Positions 18,171 to 25,813 of a DNA stretch of 64,000 bases are shown here, in pieces. Where the stretch lies: contig NZ_QJPK01000001.1 of the NCBI RefSeq assembly GCF_003259195.1, forward strand, positions 682,001 to 746,000, in the 5' to 3' direction. The stretch comes from Paracoccus sediminilitoris (GTDB taxonomy: Bacteria > Pseudomonadota > Alphaproteobacteria > Rhodobacterales > Rhodobacteraceae). The notes under the pieces are model-generated. The model had not been told where the DNA came from. It did not search any database and saw nothing but the letters and a program-made list of their open reading frames with translations. Position 1 is the stretch's first letter. Each line of letters begins with the position of its first letter. A program made the translations under genes and the position numbers.

Positions 18171-18667
18171 GGCGCCCCGGCATCCGATGCGGCGCAGGTC
18201 GCGCACAGCCCCAACGCCTCGATCGTGGCGCGTTCGACCCGGAACCCGCCCGCCTTGGCCACCTGCGCCAGCGCGTCGCGGATCGGGGTGACGGGGGCCT
18301 CGGCGACCCGGTCGCAGCTACGGCAGATCAGGAAGACCGGGTGATGATCGTCCCCCGGATGCAGGCAAGCCGCAAAGGCGTTCAACCGCTGAAGCCGATG
18401 CGCCAGCCCATGCTGCACCAGAAATTCCAGCGCCCGATAGGCGACGGGAGGCTGGCGTCCGAAGCCTTCGGCGGCCAGCCGGTCCAGAACGTCATAGGCA
18501 CCCATGGCGCGGTGACTTTCCAGCAGGATCTCCAGCGTGCGGCGGCGCACGGGCGTCAGCCGCGCGCCCTGATCCTTCAGGCGGGCGGCAGCCTCGTCCA
18601 AGGCGCGGTGGGCGCATTCTTGATGATCATGCGGCTCGAAGGCCGCGGCGATTGCGTCATCGGTCAC
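18164..18667 (-). CDS. zur: Zinc uptake regulator Zur (Fur family)
   Basis: Zinc-dependent repressor of 167 aa. The N-terminal winged helix includes ARLTPVRRRTLEILL and PVAYRALEFLVQHGLAHRL. The dimerisation domain has the metal-site histidine cluster HPGDDHHPVFLICRSCDR. Two CxxC pairs (ICRSC and LCATC) would hold the structural zinc. The His-rich N-terminus (EPHDHQECAH) is common in alphaproteobacterial Zur. It is divergent from znuA and first in zur-znuC-znuB, with a Zur-like palindrome in between, so autoregulation is likely. Confidence 0.94.
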   Translation of the reverse strand: MTDDAIAAAFEPHDHQECAHRALDEAAARLKDQGARLTPVRRRTLEILLESHRAMGAYDVLDRLAAEGFGRQPPVAYRALEFLVQHGLAHRLQRLNAFAACLHPGDDHHPVFLICRSCDRVAEAPVTPIRDALAQVAKAGGFRVERATIEALGLCATCAASDAGAPC

Positions 18668-18720
18668 GGATGGGTCAGCCTTTCACGCTGTCGCGTTACT
18701 TTATTACAATTGTGTTGACT

Positions 18721-18735
18721 TGTTACTCTATAACA
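18721..18735. promoter_or_regulatory. Candidate Zur operator between zur and znuA
   Basis: The 15-bp element TGTTACTCTATAACA has perfect half-sites TGTTA/TAACA and matches the TGTTATA-type palindromes known for alphaproteobacterial Zur. It covers TATAAC (18729-18734), a plausible -10 element for znuA, so bound Zur would block the promoter. It lies 53 bases before zur and 43 before znuA. Confidence 0.75.
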
Positions 18736-18778
18736 CACAGAACCCGCCCATCGCAACAAACCCCGATCGGAGATGTCG

Positions 18779-19744
18779 ATGCCCCGCCTGCCCCTTCTTG
18801 CCGCGACCCTGACCATGACCGCCCTGCCCGCCTTCGCGGCCCCCGATGTCGTCACGGACATGTCCCCCACCGGCGCCCTTGTCCAAGAGGTGATGGGCGA
18901 TCTGGGCACCGTGCATATCCTGCTGCCGCGTGCGGCCAGCGCGCATCAATACACAATGCGGCCGTCGGATGCACGGTCGCTGCAGGGCGCCGATCTGCTG
19001 GTCTGGATGGGGCCGGAACTGACGCCCTGGCTGGAACGCTCGGCGGAAAACCTGGCCGAGGACACGCGGCAGCTGCGTCTGCTGACGGTCGATGGGACCA
19101 TCCTGCAGCGCTATGATGAAGGCGGGCATGAGCATCAAGGGCACGACCACGGCGACCATGAGGCCCCTGAAGATCACGGGGATCGTGAAGATCACGGCCA
19201 GGAAGGCGGGCATCAGGGCCACGATCACGAAGGCATCGACCCGCATGCGTGGCTGAACCCGCAAAATGCCGGCCCGTGGCTGGACAGCATCGCCGCCACC
19301 CTGTCGGAACAGGACCCGCAGAACGCCGAAACCTACCGGCAGAATGCGCGGGCCGCCGCCGAAAGGATTGCCGCGCTGGACACGTCCCTGTCGGAACGCC
19401 TCGCCCCTTGGTCCGATACCAGCTTCGTGGTCTTCCATGACGCCTATTCCTATTTCACCCAGCATTTCGGGCTGAAATCGGCGGTTGCCCTGTCCCTGGG
19501 CGATGCGGCCACACCCTCGGCGGCGCGGGTTCAGCTTGTGCGCGACCAGGTCATCGCCACCAAGGCTGTCTGTGCCTTTCCCGAATTCGCCCATGATCCG
19601 TCCCTGCTGGCAACCGTCACCGAAGGCACCGACACCCGCACCGGAGGCGAGCTGAGCCCGGAGGGCGCTGATGGCAATGCGGAGAGCTATGACGCCATCC
19701 TGACCGGTCTGGCCGATACGATCATCGCCTGCTTCGAGGGCTGA
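18779..19744 (+). CDS. znuA: Zinc ABC transporter substrate-binding protein ZnuA
   Basis: Periplasmic Zn2+-binding protein of 321 aa. The signal peptide is PLLAATLTMTALPAFAA. Metal ligands are expected from ASAHQYTMRPS, DPHAWLNP, VVFHDAYSYF and the C-terminal EFAHDP. Between the lobes' first two ligand regions lies the ZnuA-specific His/Asp/Glu-rich loop (about residues 117-155, repeats of GHDH and EDHG). Cys near 264 and 319 could form the usual disulfide. The ATG at 18779 has GGAG six bases upstream; an ATG at 18773 is nearly touching that site and is less likely. It is divergent from zur. Confidence 0.94.
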   Translation: MPRLPLLAATLTMTALPAFAAPDVVTDMSPTGALVQEVMGDLGTVHILLPRAASAHQYTMRPSDARSLQGADLLVWMGPELTPWLERSAENLAEDTRQLRLLTVDGTILQRYDEGGHEHQGHDHGDHEAPEDHGDREDHGQEGGHQGHDHEGIDPHAWLNPQNAGPWLDSIAATLSEQDPQNAETYRQNARAAAERIAALDTSLSERLAPWSDTSFVVFHDAYSYFTQHFGLKSAVALSLGDAATPSAARVQLVRDQVIATKAVCAFPEFAHDPSLLATVTEGTDTRTGGELSPEGADGNAESYDAILTGLADTIIACFEG

Positions 19745-19753
19745 TCGAACACA

Positions 19754-19810
19754 GGAAAGGCGGTTCAATATTACGCGATATCAGTATCTTGCGTCAATGA
19801 ACCGCCTTCC
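19754..19810. repeat. Large inverted repeat between znuA and hemP
   Basis: Arms GGAAAGGCGGTTCA (19754-19767) and TGAACCGCCTTCC (19798-19810) pair over 13 bases with one bulged A, enclosing a 30-nt loop that can pair partly (ACGC with GCGT). There is no T tract, so it is not a standard terminator. It is followed directly by a 13-bp palindrome, CGGATTAAATCCG (19810-19822). Confidence 0.75.
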
Positions 19811-19843
19811 GGATTAAATCCGACCAAAATACTTTGACATTCC

Positions 19844-19858
19844 TGAACAAATTTGTCA
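19844..19858. promoter_or_regulatory. Candidate iron-responsive operator (TGA-N9-TCA) before hemP
   Basis: TGAACAAATTTGTCA fits the TGA-N9-TCA iron-responsive box bound by RirA-type Rrf2 regulators in alphaproteobacteria, and is nearly palindromic. It covers the -35 element of the hemP promoter. Which regulator binds it is an inference. Confidence 0.6.
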
Positions 19859-19872
19859 GCTTTAGGTATACT
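19844..19872 (+). promoter_or_regulatory. Candidate hemP promoter
   Basis: TGAACA (19844-19849) and TATACT (19867-19872) are spaced by 17 bases; transcription would begin near 19879, about 17 nt before hemP. A TTGACA at 19834 is too far from the -10 to pair with it. Confidence 0.55.
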
Positions 19873-19895
19873 CGCGCCATAGCAAGAGGCTGATC

Positions 19896-20075
19896 ATGAC
19901 CGCAACACGCCCCGCAGAATTCAACCGCCCCGGCTCGACCTCGGTTTTCGCGCATCTGCCGCTGCATGATGCCGAAAAGCTGACCCAAGGCGGAAACCAG
20001 GCCCTGATCACGCTGGATGACCAAGTCTACCAGCTGCGCATCACGCGGGCAGGCAAGCTGATCCTGACGAAATGA
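19896..20075 (+). CDS. hemP: Hemin uptake protein HemP
   Basis: Small protein of 59 aa. Its C-terminal half carries the HemP signature: ALITLDDQVYQLRITRAGKLILTK, here with the typical Y-x-LR-xTR-x-GKLILTK ending. HemP proteins are usually encoded in iron-regulated haem-uptake loci and help expression of haem uptake genes; no haem receptor or transporter lies nearby. AGAGG precedes the ATG at 19896. It is flanked by its own promoter with an iron-box-like operator and by a terminator, so it forms a single-gene unit. Confidence 0.88.
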   Translation: MTATRPAEFNRPGSTSVFAHLPLHDAEKLTQGGNQALITLDDQVYQLRITRAGKLILTK

Positions 20076-20076
20076 G

Positions 20077-20105
20077 AAAAGCCGGGCCAAATGGCCCGGC
20101 TTTTT
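20077..20105. terminator. Bidirectional terminator between hemP and the RluB-type gene
   Basis: AAAAGCCGGGCC and GGCCCGGCTTTTT pair over 12 bases around an AAAT loop. T tracts exist on both strands, so it can end hemP and the convergent rluB-type gene, whose stop is four bases away. Confidence 0.9.
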
Positions 20106-20108
20106 GAT

Positions 20109-21707
20109 TCAGCCTCGCGGTCCGCGGGTTTTGCCACCGCCGGGCTTGCCCCCCGGCTTAAAGCCCCCGCCCGCCGGGCGATCGCCACGCGGCCCGCCAA
20201 AGCCTTTGCCACCGGCAGGACGCGGCTTTCCGGCCCCCTCGCCACGCGGTGCATAAGGCTTGCGATCACCGCCGTCGCGCGGGGCGTAAGATTTCTTCGG
20301 GCTATCCGCATTGTCACGTGCGCCCCAAGGCTTGCGGTCACCGCCATCACGCGGCGCATAAGGCTTCTTCGGGCCATCCGCATTGTCACGTGCGCCCCAA
20401 GGCTTACGATCACCGCCATCACGCGGGGCGTAGGGCTTCTTCGGGCCACCCGCATTATCGCGTGCGCCCCAAGGCTTGCGATCATCGCCATCACGCGGGG
20501 CGTAGGGCTTCTTCGGGCCGTCCGCATTGTCGCGCGCACCCCAAGGCTTGCGGTCGCCGCCTGGCTTGCCCGCAAAGCGCGAGGGGCGGCTGTCATCGCC
20601 GTCACGCGACTTGCCATAGGGCTTGCGATCGTCGCCCGCGGATTTGCCCCAACGCGGCTTGTCGCCTGCGGGGCGGGCGCGGTCGCCGAATTCCGGACGC
20701 GATCCACCTGGCTTGCCCTGGAAACGCGGGCGTTCGCCATCACCCTGGCGCGCGGGCTTGTCGCCCCAGCTGCGGGCCGGGCGATCACCGCGATCATCAT
20801 CACGGGACCGCGCGCCGAAGACCTTGCCGCCCGGCTTGTCGCCGAAACGGCGCGGGCCGGCATCGCCACGATCCTCGGAACGGGCAAAGCGGCTTTCGGC
20901 GCCACGGGGACGCATCTCGCGCGGCTTGTCCTCGACATCGCCGGTCAGCAGGCCGCCCAGCTGGTCGCGCAGAACCTTGCGCTTGACCTCGACGACCTCG
21001 TTCTTGTCCATGCCGGTCAGCTTGAAGGGGCCGTAACCGATTCGGATCAGGCGGTTCACCTGCAGGCCGACATGGGCCATCGCGCGACGGATTTCGCGGT
21101 TCTTGCCTTCGCGGATGCCGACGCTGATCCAGGCGTTCGCGCCCTGCTGGCTGTCCAGCTTGATCTCCATCGGGGCGAAATCCTCGCCCTCGATCTTGAC
21201 GCCACGACGCAGCGGATCAAAGGTCATGTCGCTTGGCGTGCCGTTGACGCGCACCCGGTAACGGCGCAGCCAGCCGGTCGAGGGCAGCTCCAGCCGCCGC
21301 TTCAGGTCGCCGTCATTGGTCAAGAGCAGCAGGCCTTCGGAATTCAAATCCAGACGACCGACGGTCATAACCCGCGGCAGATCGCGCGGCAGGGCATCGA
21401 ACACCGTCTGCCGACCCAGTTCGTCCGATTCCGAGGTGATCAACCCAAGCGGCTTGTAATACAGCCACAGGCGCGTTTCCTGCGGTTCGTCCAGCTTCTT
21501 GCCATCGACGACGACGACGTCCGAGGGCTTTACGTCCAGCGCGGGGCTGGCGATCTTCATGCCGTTCACCGTCACGCGACCTTCGACGATCATGCGCTCG
21601 GCCTCACGGCGGCTGGCCACGCCCGCGCGCGCCATCACCTTGGCGATGCGGTCGGTGTCGTCGGCCTTGGCCAGTTCGTTCTTCTTGGGGGTGTTCTGAT
21701 CGCTCAT
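20109..21707 (-). CDS. rluB: RluB-type 23S rRNA pseudouridine synthase with long repetitive tail
   Basis: Isomerises a uridine of 23S rRNA to pseudouridine (RsuA/RluB/E/F family). Residues 1-70 form an S4 RNA-binding domain (RIAKVMARAGVASRREAERM). The catalytic domain has GRLDLNSEGLLLLTNDG with the catalytic Asp, and IREGKNREIRRAMAHVGL. E. coli RluB has about 290 aa; this one has 532 because of a basic, Gly/Arg/Asp/Lys/Pro-rich, probably disordered tail of about 275 residues, including four near-identical 24-residue repeats. The start follows GAAGGAGAC. The exact target uridine is assigned by family resemblance only. Confidence 0.88.
   Translation of the reverse strand: MSDQNTPKKNELAKADDTDRIAKVMARAGVASRREAERMIVEGRVTVNGMKIASPALDVKPSDVVVVDGKKLDEPQETRLWLYYKPLGLITSESDELGRQTVFDALPRDLPRVMTVGRLDLNSEGLLLLTNDGDLKRRLELPSTGWLRRYRVRVNGTPSDMTFDPLRRGVKIEGEDFAPMEIKLDSQQGANAWISVGIREGKNREIRRAMAHVGLQVNRLIRIGYGPFKLTGMDKNEVVEVKRKVLRDQLGGLLTGDVEDKPREMRPRGAESRFARSEDRGDAGPRRFGDKPGGKVFGARSRDDDRGDRPARSWGDKPARQGDGERPRFQGKPGGSRPEFGDRARPAGDKPRWGKSAGDDRKPYGKSRDGDDSRPSRFAGKPGGDRKPWGARDNADGPKKPYAPRDGDDRKPWGARDNAGGPKKPYAPRDGGDRKPWGARDNADGPKKPYAPRDGGDRKPWGARDNADSPKKSYAPRDGGDRKPYAPRGEGAGKPRPAGGKGFGGPRGDRPAGGGFKPGGKPGGGKTRGPRG
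20259..20546. repeat. Four 72-bp tandem repeats inside the rluB-type gene
   Basis: Copies start at 20259, 20331, 20403 and 20475, with a partial fifth at 20547. Each encodes 24 residues on the minus strand with the pattern DRKPWGARDNADGPKKPYAP plus RDGG. Differences are mostly single bases. The unit stays in frame, so copy number can change without breaking the gene. Confidence 0.9.
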
Positions 21708-21825
21708 GCGCGTCTCCTTCGCATCTCTGCGGGGCAAAGAGGGGCTTCTACGCCCGGAACCGGCCCGAGGGAAGCGTTTCTTTCCCCGTCTTGCGCGGAT
21801 AGGCGGGACTTGCCACAAGCATGTC

Positions 21826-22338
21826 ATGGCCATCTTCACCAGTCACATGCCCATGGCGCTGGATCAAGCCCGCGCCGCCGCCCGGCGCGGCGAAGTGCCG
21901 GTGGGGGCCGTCATCACCGATCCGCAGGGGCGCGTCGTGGCGGCGGCCGGCAACCGCACCCGCGAACTGTCCGACCCCACCGCCCATGCCGAGGTTCTGG
22001 CCATCCGCGCCGCCTGCGCGGCCATCGGGTCGGAACGGTTGATCGGCCATGACCTGTGGGTGACGCTGGAGCCCTGCCCCATGTGTGCGGCAGCAATTTC
22101 CGCAGCGCGAATCAACCGGTTGTATTACGGTGCGGGCGATCAGCGCATGGGCGGCGTGGCGCATGGGGCGCGCGTCTTCGATCATCCGCAATGCCACCAC
22201 CGGCCGCAGGTCTATGACGGGTTGGCCGCCGATGCCGCGCGCGACATTTTGCGCGAATTCTTTGCCGAGCGCCGCCAGACCGGCTTGAACCCCGCGCAAG
22301 GGCCGCATATAAGTCACCCCGACGCGGGCGTTGTGTAA
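21826..22338 (+). CDS. tadA: tRNA(adenine-34) deaminase TadA
   Basis: Zinc deaminase that makes inosine at the wobble position of tRNA-Arg(ACG). It has 170 aa. The catalytic site is complete: HAEVLAI (zinc His and proton-shuttle Glu) and EPCPMCAAAIS (the two zinc Cys). ARRGEVPVGAVI and NRTRELSDPTAHAE are typical. TadA is usually 150-160 aa, and the last residues here (HISHPDAGVV) come from reading into the 5' end of the following tRNA-Gly gene, where the TAA stop lies. The start ATG at 21826 is chosen by homology; MALDQ ten codons later is possible. Confidence 0.93.
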   Translation: MAIFTSHMPMALDQARAAARRGEVPVGAVITDPQGRVVAAAGNRTRELSDPTAHAEVLAIRAACAAIGSERLIGHDLWVTLEPCPMCAAAISAARINRLYYGAGDQRMGGVAHGARVFDHPQCHHRPQVYDGLAADAARDILREFFAERRQTGLNPAQGPHISHPDAGVV

Positions 22339-22397
22339 TGGTAAGACCCTTGCCTTCCAAGCAAGAGACGCGGGTTCGATTCCCGCCGCCCGCTCCA
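22324..22397 (+). tRNA. tRNA-Gly (anticodon TCC)
   Basis: Full cloverleaf of 74 nt. The acceptor arms are GCGGGCG and CGCCCGC, with discriminator T and encoded CCA. The anticodon loop CTTCCAA sits between CTTGC and GCAAG. The T arm is GCGGG-TTCGATT-CCCGC. Its first 15 bases are also the last codons and stop of tadA. Confidence 0.96.
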
Positions 22398-22405
22398 ACA
22401 ACCCC

Positions 22406-23263
22406 CTAGATCGTCAACAAATTACCGAATTCGGTTTCGGTCAGGATGCGCATGTCGGCGCCCTTGGCGATCAGGTCCTGCGCGCGGCGCTGCTTGGTGG
22501 TGATGGCCGCATCGGCGTCCTGATCGCCCACGACCAGCAGGGTCAGCGCCTTGGTGACGCCGGTGCGCACCTCGAAGCCCGCCTGCGCCGCCAGACACGC
22601 GGCCTGCATCCGGTCCAGCCCCAGACGCCCCGTAAAGCAGACCGACTGGCCGAAGAACGGCCCCTGTTCATTGCCCGGCAGACCGATCTTCGCCGGAAAG
22701 CGCGCCCGCGTGGCCGCCGTCGCGCCCAGCTCCGCGAATCCCTGTCCGGTGCGTTCTTCGGCCAGCAGGACAACCTGCGCGGCGGCCCAGGCATCCTCAA
22801 CGGCATCATGATGCCTGAAGTTCAGGTTCAGTACCTTCTTCAGATTGCCCAGACCGTGGCCGCCCTGGCCGCGCAGTTCCGGCCAGGCCTTGCGCGCGAT
22901 GCGCACGCTGTCAGACCAGGCGCTGGTCAGGGGCGCAAGGTTGCCGCGCGCGCAGGCGGCATCGAAGGCCATCTTGTCGAAATTGCTGTGCTGAATCAGG
23001 GCGTGGCGTTCCAGAAACGACCGCAGCGGGGCCAAGGCGCCGGCGAATCGCGGGCTGCCCCGCACCGTGCCCGCATCAATGCCGTGCAGCTGGGAATTGA
23101 AGCTGTGGAACGGCTCGTCCGGGTCCACGAAGAAGCCATGCGTGTCCACGCGGCCGTCATTGGCCACCATCGCCATGCCCACCTGGCAGATGCTGTGACG
23201 GTTGCCATTCGCCGTTTCCACGTCGATGGCGACAAAGCGATAATCGCGGTCGATGAAATCCAT
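22406..23263 (-). CDS. DnaQ-like 3'-5' exonuclease fused to a BRCT domain
   Basis: A 285-aa protein of the DEDDh exonuclease superfamily. Catalytic acidic residues appear as Asp14/Glu16 (AIDVETANG), Asp96 (HSNFDKMAF) and the His152...Asp157 pair (HHDAVEDAW). Residues about 200-285 resemble a BRCT domain (GQSVCFTGRLGLDRMQAACLAA), like the C-terminal domain of NAD-dependent DNA ligases. It is far shorter than PolC and lacks polymerase parts, so it is an accessory exonuclease, probably in DNA repair. It lies 25 bases downstream of the GntR gene on the same strand, possibly reached by read-through. Confidence 0.85.
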   Translation of the reverse strand: MDFIDRDYRFVAIDVETANGNRHSICQVGMAMVANDGRVDTHGFFVDPDEPFHSFNSQLHGIDAGTVRGSPRFAGALAPLRSFLERHALIQHSNFDKMAFDAACARGNLAPLTSAWSDSVRIARKAWPELRGQGGHGLGNLKKVLNLNFRHHDAVEDAWAAAQVVLLAEERTGQGFAELGATAATRARFPAKIGLPGNEQGPFFGQSVCFTGRLGLDRMQAACLAAQAGFEVRTGVTKALTLLVVGDQDADAAITTKQRRAQDLIAKGADMRILTETEFGNLLTI

Positions 23264-23288
23264 ATGCGGCTCCGTTCGCCTGGTGGCC

Positions 23289-24011
23289 CTAGTGATGCCG
23301 GTACAGCATGTTCGAGCGGTCCAGATGCGCCTGCATCGCCGTCACCGCGGCATCGGTGTCATGCGCCTCCAGCAGGTCGACGATCTGGTCGTGTTCATGC
23401 AGCGTGACGTCCTCTTTGCCCGACCAGTGCAGCAGCATCCCGTGATACTGGAACAGCCAGCGCAGCAGGGACTGGCTGGTCGCGACCAGGATCGGGTTCT
23501 GCGAAATCGCGGCGATACGGTTGTGGAACGCCATGTCCAGCGTCACGAAAGCGGCGGCGTCATCCGTTTCGGCGCGCTGGCGCGAGACGATGTCGCGCAG
23601 GTCGGCGATGTCATGGGGACCGGCCGATTGCGCCGCCACCCGGACCAACCCGCATTCGAACATGCGCCGGGCCATCTTCAGATGTTCCAGCTGTTCGGGT
23701 TCGGAGGACAGCAGCATCCGTGCCACGTCATCCACCCGGCTGAGGACGCTGTCGGCGCTGAGTTCGTTCACACGGCTGCGTTCGCCGTGGCTGATCGTGA
23801 TCAGCCCCATGGTGTGCATGTGCTGCAGCGCCTCGCGGACGGCGGGGCGACCGACACCGAAACGTTCCATCAGGTCGCGTTCCGACGGCATGGGCGCGCC
23901 GGGGGGCAGTTCGCCGCTGGCCATCATCGCGCGCAGGCGATCAAAGACCTCGTCGGACAGCTTGCGCCGTACGATCCGGTCCTGGCCCGTGGGGGCTGCG
24001 TCCTTCTTCAT
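23289..24011 (-). CDS. GntR-family (FadR/FCD subfamily) regulator of the apiose cluster
   Basis: Transcription factor of 240 aa. The N-terminal winged helix (about 16-75) has MPSERDLMERFGVGRPAVREALQHMHTMGLI, the GntR signature. The helical FCD ligand domain (about 100-225) has the metal/ligand residues in DMAFHNRIAA and HEHDQIVDLLEAHDTDAA. AGGAGG lies just before the ATG at 24011. It is last in the apsD-apnL-gntR run, 22 bases after apnL, and probably controls this cluster in response to apionate or an intermediate. A repeated ATGATRGCATSATG motif in the cluster is the likely binding site. Confidence 0.88.
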   Translation of the reverse strand: MKKDAAPTGQDRIVRRKLSDEVFDRLRAMMASGELPPGAPMPSERDLMERFGVGRPAVREALQHMHTMGLITISHGERSRVNELSADSVLSRVDDVARMLLSSEPEQLEHLKMARRMFECGLVRVAAQSAGPHDIADLRDIVSRQRAETDDAAAFVTLDMAFHNRIAAISQNPILVATSQSLLRWLFQYHGMLLHWSGKEDVTLHEHDQIVDLLEAHDTDAAVTAMQAHLDRSNMLYRHH

Positions 24012-24033
24012 CCTCGCCTCCTGGCTGCGTCGC

Positions 24034-25813
24034 TCATGACCTAGGCGTTGCGGCCGGGCTGTGCAAATCCCAAGCGGTACCGCGACGCCACGCAAAGGCG
24101 TCCAGTCCCGTCACGTCATCGGCCACGGGGCGCAGATTGGCGATGAAATGATACGCATCCAGCGTCAGCATGGCGCGACCGTCACGGATGCCCGCATCCG
24201 TGACGCGCAGGCCCGCACAGGCCGCAAGTGCCGTCACCAAGGCCGCCAGAGGCCGCACCGTCCCGTTATCGTGGATCAGCCCGCGCGGGCCGTAAAGCGC
24301 AGACGGAGTCCAGACCGTCACCCCCGCCCCGGCGATGGCAGCCGCCAGCCCAAGCGTCCAGGCGGCGGCAAAGGCGCCGTCCTGGCGCGGGTCGTCATCG
24401 GTCATGCAGACCCGGTCGCGGTCCGGGTTGGGGATGGTGCGGCTGCCATAGGGGTTCTGGCGCATGGCGATGGTGGACGGCCCCAGCCGATAATCCCGCG
24501 CCCCGACAATCCCCCGACCCGAGGCCAGGATATGCGGCACCGCCTCCAGGGTCTCGACCACCGACAGGTCGTCGGCGGCATGGACGATGGGGCACAGCCC
24601 ATGGGCCACGAAATCGGCATCCCCCGCCAGGGCGGGCTTGCGGTTCAACTCGGTGAAAAAGCTTGCCACACCACCGCCGAGGGGCAGGTCCGGAAAGGCG
24701 CGGCGCGCGGCAGCATGGATGTCGGGGATGGGCGGGCATGGCGGCCAATCCGATCCCAGCGGCGTCGATTGCCGATCGACCGCCGGCGTGACCATGACCG
24801 AGGCCGCGCGCAGCCCCGCTTCGCGCACCGCCTGCGCATGGGTCGCGAATTCGCCGTCCAGATCGCCATCGACGGGACATTGCGCGATCAGCTCCAGATC
24901 CATCGCCAGATCGGGGAACTGCCTTTGCAGTTGCGCAAAGCGGCGCAGATCGGGGCCGATCGGACCCTTGGTGGCATCCAGATGGCACAGGATGCGCGAC
25001 GGGCCGATGGCACGCAGGTCGGCGGGGGTTCGCGCCGCTCGTTCGGCATCGCTGGCGGTCAGGACCAGCGCCGTCTGCGGGAATGCGCCGGGCTGCTGCG
25101 CCGGCCTCCAGGCCGGTGGCGCAAGGCCGGCGGCCGGCTGCCATGTCACCCGCACGGCTTGGGCAAAGACCGGATCGGGCTGGTATGGCCAGGGTTGGGA
25201 CAAGGGCCTGTTATAGGTTTTGAACGAGGCGTCGCCCCATTGGCGCTGATCCTCCATCTCGAAGACATCGCCGTCCAGGCGGCAGGTTAACATGGCATCG
25301 CCGGCGCGGTGGGTCAGCCCGGTGATGTCCCTGAAGGGCTGCCAGGGCGCGATCAGGTCGGGAAAGCGGCCACCCGTCACGCGGCCATCGGCATGTTCGA
25401 CCCGCACCGGCGCACCCGCGACCCCCGTGATCGGATGCAGCACGGTAAAGCCCGCGCGGTTGGTCCAGACCTGTCCGGTGCAGCGGGCGGTGACCGTCGC
25501 CTCCAGCCCGTCGGGGCGCAGCGTCAGCGCAATGTCGGCGACCAGCTGCCCCCCGCCCAAGTCGTGGATGGCGCGATAGGTGACGTGGCAGCCGGTCCCA
25601 TCCTCGGTGATCGCCAGATCTTCGATGCGGGGGGGTCACCGTGCCCCAGTCGCGGTCGCGCACCAGGAACGAGACGGCGCGGATCGCCTCGGACCCTGCG
25701 ACGGTCAGGTGGCGCAGCTGGCCGCGTTCCAAGGTCACCGCCGCATCGCCCGCCACCAGCCGCCGCCCCTGCACCGGCGGATTGTCGGTGCCATAGATCG
25801 CGCGCAAATCCAT
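24034..25813 (-). pseudogene. apnL: D-apionate lactonase-like gene (ApnL), single-base frameshift
   Basis: Two reading frames together encode one protein of about 592 aa resembling ApnL, which hydrolyses D-apionolactone to D-apionate. The first frame runs from the ATG at 25813 (MDLRAIYGTDNPPVQGRR) to DRDWGTVTP. The second resumes as RIEDLAITEDGTGCHVTYRA and continues to the stop at 24034. The junction is a run of seven G at 25629-25635; six would restore one frame. The C-terminal part keeps long conserved-looking blocks (YNRPLSQPWPYQPDP, RQNPYGSRTIPNPDRDRVCM) with no further stop. The start overlaps the apsD stop (TGATG). Either the gene is broken, the run is phase-variable, or the base is a sequencing error. 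Confidence 0.8.

Noticed and set aside
20259-20546. 72-bp direct repeats considered as a CRISPR array
   Set aside because: Units are contiguous without spacers, keep the reading frame, and encode a protein repeat.
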